Shown in pieces: positions 45,160-57,230 of a stretch of 62,000 bases of DNA. Position 1 is the first letter of the stretch; the number at the start of each line of letters is the position of its first letter. This DNA comes from Cristatella mucedo (Eukaryota; Bryozoa; Phylactolaemata; Cristatellidae). Made by a program: the position numbers and the translations under genes. Location of the stretch: assembly GCA_009760855.2 (NCBI GenBank), contig WPIO01000052.1:1-62000 (forward strand). The letters run 5' to 3'. Below the pieces are notes generated by a model. That model ran no database searches and was not told the DNA's origin. It saw only the letters and a program-made list of their open reading frames with translations.

Positions 45160-46230
45160 ATAATAATAATAATAATAAGAATAATGATAATAAATTTGTA
45201 CTGCACATTCTGAGAACTGAATCTTTGTTTAGCGATTTACAAATGCTGCAAAAGAAGCATTTCAGTGTGGTTAGTGATCACTTGCATCGTGGCAATGCAA
45301 AAAAGCACAATGAGGTAAACTCAGACGGATTCAGCAAATCCTGTAGGGCACAGGTGCATTTTTACCCCTTGTTCACATGTCGTCAAGTCAGGGGTGTCGT
45401 GACTTCAGTCCGGAGTATGTTTCAGGCATTGGGAGTATACTAACAAGGAGGCCCCTTCCACAGAGGATGTGAGATTTATTGAAGGCACATCAAAGGACTT
45501 GAGTCGCCGGATCAGGTGCTACAGCGGCTAACCTGATTGGGAAGTAGTTTCGAAGTAGTTGGAATAATTATGCTGGAGCAAGAGAGTGAAGGGACCTCAG
45601 AGTGAGAAACAAAACTTTGTGAAGTCAATATGCTGTTGGATGTAAAGCCAGTAAATTGCCTAATGTGTCAAGTGCCATGCTCATAACAGAAAAGCTGTGC
45701 GTCCAAGTTTGGCACCAGCATTAAGTGCACTATTGAAGACACCGAAAGACCTGCAAGCAGTGAGTGGCAGAAATCAAGAAGGCACAGCACAAATGCATGG
45801 ACCAATTTGGATTTAGTATCCATGTCTAAGAAGGCTCGAATTTTTGCAATGTCTGTAGCTGAAAGTTAGCAGACTTGACTGTAGAGCTGATGCAGTAGTC
45901 TAGTGAAAGATGACTTTGGAATAGGACAGCGACACTTCATGCTGAGACTACAGGAGATAAGCTGCAGTAAACCAATTTTGTGGGATAGATTTCCTAATTT
46001 CTGAGCAATACTAGGTTTTCCCATAGCTAATAAATTGATTTTTATTCTCATTCAATCTGAGGATGTCTATAGCTATCCAAGTATACATGCCATCTGCAAG
46101 GGAGTGAAAACAGTTGACTGATTTAAACATTCGATTGCTCCTCTGATGAATGTTACATGCAAAAGCTCGGTATAGTTTTGTTAGCTCGAGCTCAATGTTG
46201 TTCGATGGCATCTCTATAAAGGTTTTGATA
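45160..46230 (-). mobile_element. LINE family B, very old copy (B16)
   Basis: (TAA)n at 45,163-45,190, then the decayed hairpin and all family B landmarks in order on minus (CGTCAAGTCAGGGG, GGGACCTCAGAGTGAG, GCAAGCAGTGAGTGGCAG, AATGCATGGACCAATTTGG) to about 46,230. Confidence 0.7.
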
Positions 46231-46579
46231 TGCTGAGTCCCCGTTCGGCCTCGGCGGTTGCCACTGGAAGAGTCATAATAAGCTGCACTAGTTGGTATAA
46301 TAGGCCATGTGCGACCTCAGCTGTACCAGACTCTGCTAGCATGACTGGAAGGTCGGCATGCATGACTTTCTTCATTGCCGTGTCCGAATCTATTTCCCTA
46401 CAACAGTTGTGAGACTGTGTCCCTAGGGGATCGTTTGAATCACCAGGAATAGTGCTGATGGTGGCTTCAGCTCATTTCGTGCCCACTGCTAAGTGCTCTC
46501 TGCCAAGTCTCAAACTTAGTGAACCCACCAACATTTGCCTTTTCTGTGCTGCCCCCTGTGATGCTAGCAAGTTGACCAA

Positions 46580-46745
46580 TCTCAGCTAATTTAAGAGTCT
46601 CATTTGGGTAGCAGCAGAAGAGCCTTAACGGCCACCACCACAGTTGGCAATAAAAGATCGCTCAACTGTGGGATTCGAAACCACGACCTCGATCCTGATT
46701 AGACTTGTAACCAAGCAAGCAGCTGACCCTACCCCTGCTCTGCCG
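46580..46745 (-). mobile_element. SINE S1, old copy
   Basis: Body TAGCAGCAGAAGAGCCTTAA and B-box area GGGATTCGAAACC on +, minus orientation. Confidence 0.7.
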
Positions 46746-46749
46746 GAGA

Positions 46750-47099
46750 GTGAAATTTGGGAACAGTGAGTGCTTAAACTGCATACCATAACTAGGGTTC
46801 GAAATGACTGCTGACTGTGGCCCTCGTGGCAGAGTGGTTGGTCCTATACGTTTCTGTATTAGAAAATCCAGGAGTTTCGTTATAACAAGCCTTTTTCCAT
46901 ATGCTTGCGATCGCTAGCACCTCGACCCAAAATATAGACCTCTGCTGAATCTCAAGATACATGCTGCAAGTAGTGGCATGAATGCACAGTCCAAGTTGTT
47001 ATTAGCAGTTCGTTGTCAAAGGTTTGGTCTCTCTTTCATTCGAAGCATAGTCTCAGGTTTGCATTACTAAAGTTCTAGCCCAAAACTTCCCGAGACCTT

Positions 47100-47182
<83 letters not shown>

Positions 47183-48041
47183 CGAATGAGCTTTCAAACA
47201 AAGACGTGATTGTTATTCTCTTGCACTCAACTGTTGGTGGCCATTCTTAGGTTCAAGTATCTCTTTAATCGACTTGAAATCTTTGGCTGATAGTATTCTT
47301 TGCCTACCAACCTAGCATACTGGCTAATGTAGCTTATTAATCGGTCTACTTGCTAATTAGTGTCGTCTCATGTCGTCTGCTGATGTGGTTAATTCTGCTC
47401 TAGGTTATTCCTGCCCACATGTAGCTCTTGCTGTTGGATTAACCGCATCTGTTGGATTAACATCGCTGGCTTCGACTTAACTAGTGGGTCCCAGAGGATC
47501 TTCCTGGCTAGAATGGAGGCCAAGTGCCCCCTTGGTAATGTCTGCTGATGAGAGTTGCACATTCGCAGGCTAGGGGCAGCTGCCCCACCAGCCTCTTAGC
47601 TCCACTGCTGTTGTTTTTTCTTTCTGTCATTGGGAGTTGAACTTGCAGCTACAGGCGCTAGAGGCTGAAGTCCTAAAAACTCATGCATATTTCTGCATCC
47701 ACACTCAGCATCAAAACTTTTCTTAGTATGGCCCTAGCTGCTTTAGCTGTAAATTCCTTAGATTAATAATAGGGTTTCATATGATGTCAGGCATATTAAA
47801 TGATGCACAGCATGTGGAAATACTTGATGACAGCCTAGAAACAAAGACTTGAGCTGTTGGCATGTATGTGGTTAGTGTGAGCTCATCCCATCCAACTCTG
47901 TATAGCCTTTACTACCTGTATTTCGAAATAAGAATCTTGTAGCAATAATTGAACTTAGTAGCTCATGTAGCTGCCTTGGGTGAACCGGTTGAGCCTCATT
48001 TTAATTGCCAGGCTCGTGAACATGTTAATTTATTTCGTTAG
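46750..48041. other. no gene recognised; long CT microsatellite inside
   Basis: Apart from the (CT)n tract, no exon-like pattern that I can support. Confidence 0.4.
47104..47180. repeat. (CT)n microsatellite
   Basis: About 38 uninterrupted CT units, the longest simple repeat in the window. Confidence 0.98.
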
Positions 48042-48249
48042 GGTATTTTAAAGAAGCCCTTGACTGGCGAAGACGTTGCAACAAAACGACTCATGCTGAA
48101 TGCTGCTGGCATAATGGACTCAAGCAGTGACAGCGATGACGAAGACAAAGATAGCGGCCATGATAAGTATGGGAATCAATCAGAAAGTATGCCTAATGCT
48201 AAGAAAAAAGAACTTCGGGTCAACATCAGTGACATCAGATTGGTACCAG
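48042..48249 (+). CDS. exon of an unassigned gene, acidic serine-rich
   Basis: The exon lies between TTATTTCGTTAG and CCAG|GTGCGT. It encodes GILKKPLTGEDVATKRLML, then an acidic low-complexity run (SSSDSDDEDKDS) and KKKELRVNISDIRLVPG. Open throughout, with good splice sites and a coding-like composition. The acidic linker followed by a basic/hydrophobic strand suggests the junction between two domains of a larger protein. I do not recognise the family. It may belong to the next gene downstream of the NWD-like gene. Confidence 0.55.
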
Positions 48250-48864
48250 GTGCGTAGGATGCTGCTTGATGCTGTAATGCTACATTGATATTGCGACACA
48301 TTAGCACTGGCTGCGTGCACACCGTTCGAGGTAGCTGAATATGGACACAACAATATCAGTGGTTACAAGAAATCGAGCCTTACCGTCAGTCAAATATTGC
48401 TGTGTGACAATTGATTATCTGCTAATGCCCTGCCAGGGCTTGCTAAAACGACTGTTCTTTCACTCCGCACGAATTTAGGTATAGGTTAAAATGTCTGTCC
48501 ACAAATTGAATTAAAGGTAAATAATATAATGGGACGATTATGCTTTTCATGTCCTGCCTTAAAAGCTAGAGCTTCAATCCCATTTTTACTGTGCATTAGT
48601 GGTTATGTTATATATAATTGTCATTACGATGATGATGATAAGAGGACCTGTGTATCGGAGTTATTTACATTTCGCCTACTCCAAGATGCCAAGCTGGAGC
48701 TCGAAAGCTCCTGAGTGCCTGCCAATGCTTCCAGTGTTGTGGAATGAGTGCAAGCTGCTGAGTTTTAATGGCCGCACTTTCTCAAATCTTTTACAGTTTA
48801 AACCTGTTTAGATTTTGAAAGTAATCAATTTTAAAATATTAGTTATTAGAGTGCATCTAATCAT

Positions 48865-50400
48865 AATATTAACAATAAAGCATGGTACAGCACACTCAGG
48901 CAATATTATCTCTTTCTAGGCACTTTACATATACTAAAAAAGAAGTGTGTTTGAATGGTTAGTGGTATCGTGCTCAATCACAAGAAGCATAACATGGTTA
49001 GAGGTGACATGCATAGCTTCAGCCTGAAAATATGGTTAGTGCTTGCATGCAAAGTGTCAGCAGTCACAAGCACACAAAGGACGAGTCACATGGACCCACT
49101 AAATGCTGTGATAAATAGATGTGTTTTGGCTTCTTTTTTAATGTCGTCAAGTCAGGTGATGCCGTAACGCCACTCGGGAGTGAGCTCCGAGTTTGGGAGC
49201 ATAGGAACTAAGGGCATTTTATCCAAAGGATTTGTGGTAGGTATGACGTGTACCTAAACGACAAGATTCAGAAAAGCAGGTGTTACGATCTTTCGCCTGG
49301 TGCGGGAATATATCTAAAGGGTAGGCATGAGCCAAAGGATGAAGGGACCTAAAAGTGAGTGATAGAAACCTTGAAGTTGAGGCATTGGTAGACTGGGAGC
49401 CAGCACAGATCGGCTGGAAGAATGTCGTGTGGCAACTTGGACACCAACGACAGACAAGTTTAGCTGCAGAGTTTAGCACTAGCTATAAGTGGCTATTGCA
49501 CAGTCGGTAGACCAGCAAGCAGTGAGTTACAGAAGTCGAGATGGGATTTCACAAATACATGGACTAATTTAGATGTTCTATCCCTATCTAAGCATGCCCG
49601 AACTTTAGCCACGTTATATAGCTGAAAGTAGGCAGACTTAACTGTGGAGCTCATGTCTAATAGGTCATTTGGAACACGACATCTAAGTTTCTTGCAGATT
49701 TGATGAGAAATAAGCTTGCAGAGCTGATTTTGAGCGGTACGTTTTCCAATTTTTAAATCACACTTGGTTGGCCCCTACCTAGTAATTTGGTTTATCATCA
49801 TTCAATTTAAGAAAGTTTCCTGCCATTCATGGGTGCATGTCATCAATATGTTCACTTTGGTAGTTGAGAGATTTCGAAATGGTAAGGGCTGGGGGAACAA
49901 AAGAAAGGTACAATTGAGTGTCATTTGCATGGAAATGAAAGCCTAGGCTGTGCCTGGCAATCAAATCGGTAATTGGGAGAGTAGAAGCCCTGAGAACAAA
50001 ACGGACCAACTGCAGAGCCCTGAGGAGCCCCATACTTCAGTGGTTCCCAAAATGATCTTTGTTCACATCAATCCTCCGGAGTCTCTCGCTGAGATTAGAC
50101 CTGTACCATTGCAGTGCAGTTCCAGTGATGCCCAGGCCAGATGAGAGGCGTTCGAGAAGGACTTATTGATCGATAGTATCACAAATTGCCGAAAGATCGA
50201 GCAAACCAAGCGAAGTCACTATCTATTTCTGCATCCCTAGGTAGGTCGTTAGGCACCCGAAGCAGTGGTGATTCTGTGGAGTGGTTAGCTCTGAAACCAG
50301 ACTAAAAGTTGCTAGCTAGGTTTGAAGTTTCACTGTATGAGTTCTGCTGTTCTGCCTTGACCCTTAACAGTGTTTTTGATTTAACAAATGTTAGAAGGGA
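48865..50400 (-). mobile_element. LINE family B, 3' half of a long copy (B17)
   Basis: Minus strand: hairpin at 48,890-48,930, 3' UTR, RT C-terminus and RT body to about 50,400. Its 5' half seems to continue at 51,545, with copy B18 inserted between. Moderately diverged with many stops. Confidence 0.75.
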
Positions 50401-51495
50401 GACAGGGCAGTAGCCAATCAAGTTTTCTTGTCAGTTGTACCTTTGCTTTGATCCCTCCCAGCCTTCGAGCACCTCAAATTCTTTCAACTCACTTGCTGCA
50501 TGTATTGATGACATCTGCACCTGGATTGCAGCAAATTTTTTTAAAACTTAGCGATGATAAAACTAACTTACTAGTTATTGGCAAACCCCGAGTGATTCAG
50601 AAATTGGAAAGGCTGACGCTCAAAATAGGCTCTGCCAGAATATCTCGTGTTGAATCAGCTCGAAATCTAGGTGTCATGCTCCAAAGTAATCTCTTATTAG
50701 ACGACCACATTAGCTCCACAGTCAAATCTGCCTACTTTCAACTACATAACATTACTAAAATTCGGGTTGTTTAGATAAGGATACAACGTCTAAGTTGATC
50801 CTTGCATTCGTGACATCACGTCTCGACTTCTGCAACTCACTGCTTACTGGCCTACCAGCATGTGCAATCAGGCGATTGCAGCTGGTGCAAAACGCCGCAG
50901 CTAGGCTCGTCTGTCGTGAGCATCACAGTTGCCACATCACAACACTTCTCGCCGACCTGCACTGGCTACCAGTCAAGCAGCGGATTGACTTCAAGGTTTT
51001 GTTGCTCACTTTTAGGTCACTTCACTCTTTGGCTCCAGCCTATCTCTCTGATCTACTTCCGCACCAAGCCAAGCATCGTACCACTTGCTTTTCGGAATCC
51101 AACAGTTTGCCAATACCTCGTATAAACCTCAAATCCTTTGGAGACCGTGCATTTAGTTCGTATGCTCCCAAAGCCTGGAACTATCTCCCGACTTGCGTCA
51201 CAACATCCCCTGACCTGACCACATTTCAAAAGAACTTAAAAACACACCTATTTAGGACAGCATTTAGTGGGTCCCTGTGATTCGTCATTCATGTGTTTAT
51301 GCATGCTGCCACTGTGCATGCTGCCACTAACCAGATTTTTGCATGTTGACCCTGTGCATGTCACCCCTAACCATGTTGTTCATGCTGTTTGTTTATCAAG
51401 CATGATATTACTCACCATTCAATCGCATTTCCCTTTGCAGCAAATGTAAAGCGCCTAGAGAGAGATTGAGTTCTCTGTGGGCGCTTTATCAAGTA

Positions 51496-51529
<34 letters not shown>

Positions 51530-51535
51530 GTTTAG
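50400..51535 (+). mobile_element. LINE family B, best preserved C-terminal RT and 3' end (B18)
   Basis: Frames 50,388-50,774 and 50,795-51,280 encode the end of the RT palm/thumb (LVIGKPRVIQKLERLTLK) and the C-terminal domain. That domain has AARLVCREHHSCHITTLLAD, LHWLPVKQRIDFKVLLLTF, AYLSDLLPHQAKHRT and FGDRAFSSYAPKAWNYLPT, ending AFSGSL at TGA 51,278. NAAARLV..LHWLPV..RI and GDRAFS..APK.WN.LP are conserved C-terminal blocks of L2/CR1-type LINEs. 3' UTR, hairpin (51,448-51,490) and a long (ATT)n end follow. The 486-bp intact frame marks this as a young copy, 5' truncated and nested in B17/B19. Confidence 0.9.
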
Positions 51536-51544
51536 TGTTGTTGT

Positions 51545-52885
51545 CTTGAGTAGTGGCCGACTAGAGCTTGGTTAACGGTGCTGGGATGCATCCTGAGGCT
51601 AATGACCTATTTAAAATGTTAGTTATGCATGGCTTCAGCAGATCGGTAGCATCGTAGAAGTAGGAGAGTGGAAATAGGGTCTAGGGCAGTAGTTGTCTTA
51701 CTAGACTGGGAGATTACTTTCAGGATAGGGTCACTCGCAACCACCTCGAATGCAGACATTTAGGTGCTGCATGGAATTGAGGGACAAGATTTCGGGCCGT
51801 ATGCTGCCACCGTAGGGATGGCCTCCCTGATCTCGTCTATCTCGTCGACAAAGACGGTATGGAAGCGATCAGCTAGATGATCACAAGGATCCGCTGGGCT
51901 TGCACAAAGCAAAGTCGCAGTTTTAAAATCATAGTGCAACACGCGTGAAGCAAAATCAAGCATAATCAAAGTTAGCTCTCAACTCAAAGCAAAAAGCAGC
52001 CAAGAGACGGCCCGTGCCTCGAAAACTCGTTAGTTATGATACTAGTAAGTCAAAGTTCCTCTATAGTGAAAGGGAACACAACTTAGACAATTCAATTAGG
52101 CCGGGTCCATCAATAAATAACTAGGACGGTCACTAGGCCGGTCTGGAGCACTAGCTAGGCCGGATCTGGCCTAAAGGCCGGAGTTTGACGACCTGTGAGC
52201 TAGATGATCATAAGGATGACTAGCTATGGATCTAACTTCGGAGTGTTCAAGGAGGTGGTTGATCGTAGAAATCAGCATTTTGGATTGTGTATATGTCATT
52301 CAATATTTTTTTGTAGAAGCTTGGCCTTTGATAAGATTGATTTTTACGATCTTTAGTAGCCCTCGAATGCCTTTGTATCGACAGTCAGCCCTGGTCTTTT
52401 GTATGCTCTTTCAAGCTCGTGCTTAGTTGACCTAGCTAGTTTATAGTTGTGCTAAACCATAGACCGTCTGGGTGGGGGCCCACGATGCACTTAGCCCAAG
52501 GCGCAAACTCGTCGACATGTCAGCAAGTGCCGTGTTGTAGCATTCTACAAACGACGACATGATCGGAAGGGGTATTGAGCAGCAGTGGCAAAGAGGATAT
52601 ACTTGTACGGACAGTATCCATGTCAAAGGTTTTGACGTTTCGCGATTTATAGGTGACTGGATGCAGAGGAGGACACACCTTGTAGACTGAATGAGATCCG
52701 CATGTGGTCGCAGTAATAGGTGATGATTGCTTTTTTAGCTGTAGAAGAAGATTTGGTCACATGTGCGACCTAAATATGAGAATGGTCATGCAAATGAGCC
52801 ACCAGAAACAAAAGAGTCAGTGTGCAAAATATTTTTCTGAATGCATCTGAAAAGTTACCAAAATAAATGTTGAATTATCACTCCA
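51545..52885 (-). mobile_element. LINE family B, 5' half of long copy (B19)
   Basis: Minus strand, collinear with 15,210-16,330 of B6 (RT N-part and endonuclease): GTAGTGGCC.GACT, CTCGTCGACAAAGA and GTTGATCGTAGAAATCAGC. Interrupted by a 307-bp insertion at 51,891-52,197. Confidence 0.75.
51891..52197. mobile_element. unclassified 307-bp insertion with 20-bp target duplication
   Basis: Flanked by a 20-bp direct repeat (51,871-51,890 and 52,198-52,217, one C/T difference). The related LINE copy at about 15,517-15,536 has a single copy, i.e. the empty site. The insert begins CCGCTGGGC, has an A-rich middle and ends in several GGCCGG-containing short repeats and GACGACCTGTG. No tRNA boxes, poly-A end or obvious terminal inverted repeats; strand and class unknown. 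Confidence 0.75.
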
Positions 52886-53801
52886 TCCAGCACCTTGATG
52901 TTTACACTCAAAGAGACCACAAGTATGCCTATCCCGAAAGTCATCTCCAAGTCAAAGACGACTACTAGTCCTCTGCACCCTATTCCCGCTGTCATGCTTC
53001 TTAGATACCAAGACCTCTGCAGCCATGCATAACTTACATAGTGAATATGTCCTTAGCCTCAGATCTGGTCTCTGCACCTTTCATAAAGCCTGTTGTTAGA
53101 CCACTAATTAAGAAAATAACGCTAGATCAAGAGAACTTGAGCTTCTTCCGTCCAGTCTTCCTTCTCCACTTTCTATCAAAGACATCAGGATGCAGTGTGG
53201 ACGGCCAACTGAAATCTTATATCGAGACTTCAAACCTGGCGATTAAGTTCCAGTCTGGGTTTACAGCTAATCAGTCCATAGAGTCGGCATCGCTAAGGGT
53301 GTACAACGACCTTATCAGGAATGCCGACTTAGGTAAAGTCAGTCTGGTTGTTTGCTTGATCTTTTGGCAGTGGTCAATACTATCGATCGCATAGTTGTTC
53401 TTGGGAGCCACACATCTTGCCTGAGCATCACTGGATTCTCACTGCAATCGTTCAGATCCAATCTCAATAGGAGACTCCTGAGTCTTGATTCGAACACATA
53501 AAAATTATTACAAGAACCACTAAAGTATGGGTTACCTCGGGGCTCTGTGCTTGATCCATGTCTCCTCGGAGTTTATATGCTTCATCTAGCCGATGCAATC
53601 ACCGAGCACAATCAAGGCTTTCACTTCTATACAGCCGACACTCAGTTCTACCTTTGTTTTGATTCCTCCCAGCCCTCGAGCACCTTGAATCCTCTACACA
53701 CCCTTGTTTCATGCATCGATGGCATCCGCACATGAAGGGCAGCAAAGTTTCCTTAATTGAATGAAGCCAAAGTAAATTTATTAGGTATTAAAGAAACATA
53801 A

Positions 53802-53940
53802 TTCATTTATATAGCGCCCCAAGAGAACTTAATCTCTATTCAGGCGCTTCACATATGCCTCGGGGCTCGAGCCCACGACCTCAGTCAGACCTTGGTCGGG
53901 GCGAGCACCTTAACCACTAGACCAAACCAGCTCGGCGTAA
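53802..53940 (-). mobile_element. SINE S2, short form
   Basis: On minus: the tRNA head (53,857-53,938, B box GGGCTCGAGCCC) followed at once by the LINE B hairpin variant and a TAAATGAATTA end. It lacks the ~100-bp 3' UTR spacer seen in the 44.2-kb copy. It lies against the (TAA)n end of the neighbouring LINE B fragment. Confidence 0.85.
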
Positions 53941-54205
53941 TAATAATTCACTTGATAAAGCACCTTCAGAGAACGCGATCTCTTTCTAGGCGTTTACATT
54001 TGCTGCAAAGGAAACACGATCGAATGGTGACTAATATCTCGTTTGATAAACAACATGGTTAACAATATTAACAATATGGTTAGGGGTGACATGCACAAGC
54101 TCAGCATGCAACTGTGGTTAATGCCAGCATGCAGTGTCAGCACGCATAAGCACATAAAGGACGAATCACAGGGACCCACTAAATGCTGTCACAAGTAGAT
54201 GTAGG
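53941..54205 (-). mobile_element. LINE family B 3' end, nested (B21)
   Basis: (TAA)n end, hairpin (53,958-53,998), 3' UTR and the last codons of ORF2, minus orientation, inserted in B20. The frame of the host RT resumes near 54,205. Confidence 0.85.
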
Positions 54206-55334
54206 TAACAATGTGTGATTCAGAAATTGTTAAACCCAACGCTCAAAATCTGTTCTGCCAGCACATCACCTATTGAAGCTGCACGTAACCTCGGTGACCT
54301 GGTCTAAAGTGGCCTTTCGTTAGACGACCACATGAGGTCCACAGTCAAATCTGCCTTCTTTCAACTACCCAACATTGCTAAAATTCGGGCTTGCTTAGAC
54401 AGGGATACTACATCTTAATTCGCCCATGCATTTTAAACATCCTGTCTCGACTTCTGTAACTCACTGGTTGCTGGTCTACCACCGTTTGCAATCAGGCATT
54501 TATGTTTTTTGTAGAGCTCTGCAGCTAGGCTTGCCTATCGTAAGCGTCACAGTTGTCACAGTCACACTACTTCTCGCTAACTTGCACTGGGGCTTAATCA
54601 ACAAGCATATCGACTCAAGATTCAAGATTATGTCACTTACGTTTAGATCCCTTCATTCTCCAGCATAGCTATCATAACTACTCCCCCATCGAGCGAAGAA
54701 TCATGCAACCCACTGTTCTCACTCGAATCTTTTAGCCATTCTTCATGCGAACCTCAAAACCGTTGGAGACCCTGCCTTTCGTTTCGATGCTCCCAAAGCC
54801 TGGAACTCACAAACAGCACAGGTCACAGCATCCCCTGGCATGACAACGGTAAAAGAAGCATAAAACACAATAATCGCAGCATATAGTGGGGTTTTGTGTT
54901 TTTTTCTTCATGTACAATTCCTACTTACACTGTGCCAGCTACTTGTTGATGTTACCACAAATCATTTGGTAATGCTTTCTATACTGCATCTGTAAAATGC
55001 CTAGAAAGAGACTTGGTTCTGTGAGGGTGCCATACAAATATATTATTTTTATGGAATATTATTAAATTAGTAGACCTACGAAGATTAACTTGGCACGAGT
55101 CACCGTGGCATCGCGAAAAAAATGTAATATGTTGGATGATAATTTGAAATATTGACATATTTGAGGAATCCCAACGTACTTGATGACTTTCATGGGCAAT
55201 ACATCTAAGCGAGTTGAAGCCCACATGCGATAATAGACCTAACCAATTACGAAGATAAAGCGAGCAAGATATATATTAAGCAAGATATATGTTAGTCACC
55301 GCAGCCAGCGATTAAAGCTTAATATGTATATATG

Positions 55335-55475
55335 TGCTAGTTTGGTGCAGTACTTAACATGTTCTTCCCGAACGAGGTAATTCAGATTCGATGGCCAAGG
55401 TCTTGGGCTTGAACCCGTGGCATACGCGAAGCCCCTGAATAGAGACAAAGTTCTTTTAGGGCAATAGACAAATGA
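55335..55475 (+). mobile_element. SINE S2, old copy
   Basis: Decayed head (GTGCTAGTTTGGTGCAG, then GGTCTTGGGCTTGAACCCG) joined to the hairpin variant GAAGCCCCTGAATAGAGAC..TTCTTTTAGGGC. Confidence 0.7.
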
Positions 55476-55479
55476 GTTA

Positions 55480-56930
55480 TACGTCTACCGGAATTATAGG
55501 GTGCAAATCGTTCTGCATTAAATGGATTCCCAAGAATTTGAGACCGCAAGTAAGGATTTGGAGATTTTTGAAAGGGTTTCAGGCGATTGCATGACCTTGA
55601 AATAATAAGAATCAATAAGAATTTTGAACATTAATAGATATGGATTATTGTGCTTGCAAAAAATAAGAGATCCTATGAAACTAAGTTTCGGTAAGTCGTT
55701 TCGATCAAAAGTAGCTGTAAGGCCCAAGCTTTTTGTCGCGAAAATTTGGTAATCTAGACACCCTTGATATATGGCATGTACTGTATATTGGATTCAGTGC
55801 ATTCCATCACGACCATTTCGCCTCTTGGGGATTTCTTTATGTCACCAAGGTCTCTCAAGGGTCAATAGACGCCATTTAAAAAGTTCATGCGGAATATGCC
55901 TATTCGCGATTGGCTTCTGCAAGACTTTTGTTAATCTCAGCAGAGCTCTTGTAAACGTTAATAAGTGAAATGAGTTTTTATTTAAAAAAGGGATGACAAG
56001 CTCTCTCATATTCGTATGGCATCTGCTCTTGCTAAGTCAGATTGTTTGCAAATGTTATTTTGTCTGCAGAATTGATGCTAATCGTGTCAGTCTTCTCTCC
56101 GTAGGTGAAGATGTGACAAAAAGAGACGAAGCTTACGTTAAATGTATTATCTCATCAACATGGAAATTGATCCGACCAAAGGCTGACATCAGAGAGTCGT
56201 GTTGATGTAGTCGAACCTTATGATGTTGCACTTATGATTTGATGGTCATTCTGAGATTCTCCAACTGTTGATTATATTTCGCAGGGTCAAACGAGGTATT
56301 TTTTTATCGACACACACTAAGAAGTACAATCTCAATTGCTCTTTTGGATAGCTATGTTTTGCCAATATATATGGCACATTCAGACCAGTGGCCTTTGGCT
56401 GCAACTTCTTTGCGATAAAAGTCCTGGAAAAATATATGGCTCAGTTCTGAAATCCGATTACTTGGGCAATTTCCTGCTGGCAGCCATAAACGTGTTGATA
56501 AAAAGAGAACACCGAACTAGTTATGCCAGCAATATTTCTAGAATAAGTGCTGTACCTACTATTTACTTCACACTCGCTTTGGGACTGAATAGTGGGCCAA
56601 CTAGTTATTCGCTTTAGGACGAATAGTTGGTCAGTTATTAGCACTCGGCTGAATATGATGAAAACCCATTGTTGTCGCGTCCCTGGTTAGAACGCTCCTC
56701 TAGGTCATTGAACGCTGATGGTGTAGAGCTATGCTGGCAACTTCCTAAATGATTACGGCTTGTCTCAAAAGCACGGAGTCTGCCTGCCAAACTCCATTTT
56801 CTTGCAGCTAAGTCTTAATGCTGTCGCCTTTCACCATTGAACTGATTTAACTGGCTGTGTCTCAAAGCAATCTGTGCAAATTAACTAAGTCCACTTACCT
56901 AGAAAAAGACTAAGGAATTGTTACTTCGAC
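55480..56930. other. no gene recognised
   Basis: A+T-rich with an imperfect hairpin around 56,592-56,630 (CCAACTAG..TATTCG / CGAATAGTTGG). The 93-codon frame at 56,336-56,617 has no known motif. Confidence 0.35.
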
Positions 56931-56934
56931 CATA

Positions 56935-57230
56935 ATAATAATAGTACATTTGATACAGCACCCTCAGAGAACTCAATTGCTTTCTAGGCACTTTTCATTT
57001 TCTGCTAAGGAAGCGCGATCGAATGGTCAGTAGTAGCATGCTTAATAAAGAACAAGAATAACAAGATTAGGTGTGACGTGCTCAGGGTCAGCATGCAAGT
57101 GTGGTTAGTGCCAGCCTTCACAGTGTCAGCATCCATAAGCACGTAGAGGATGAATCGCAGGGACCCACTAATGCTATGACAAATAGATGCGTTTTTAGTT
57201 TCTTTAAAAAGGGAGTTAAGAAGGGAGTTC
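56935..57230 (-). mobile_element. LINE family B 3' end (B22)
   Basis: (TAA)n-like end, hairpin at 56,955-56,995 and 3' UTR to TTTTTAGTTTCTTT on minus; 5' truncated. Confidence 0.8.

Larger units (their letters stand above)
52890..55060 (+). mobile_element. LINE family B, RT to 3' end, old (B20)
   Basis: The RT starts near 52,890. The frame 53,041-53,394 shows FIKPVVRPLIKK and FQSGFTANQSIESASLRVYN; the frame 53,547-53,735 shows HFYTADTQFYLCF, where YxDD has become YTAD. After an insertion (53,790-54,205) the thumb and C-terminus continue to a decayed hairpin at 54,998-55,040. Many stops. Confidence 0.8.
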
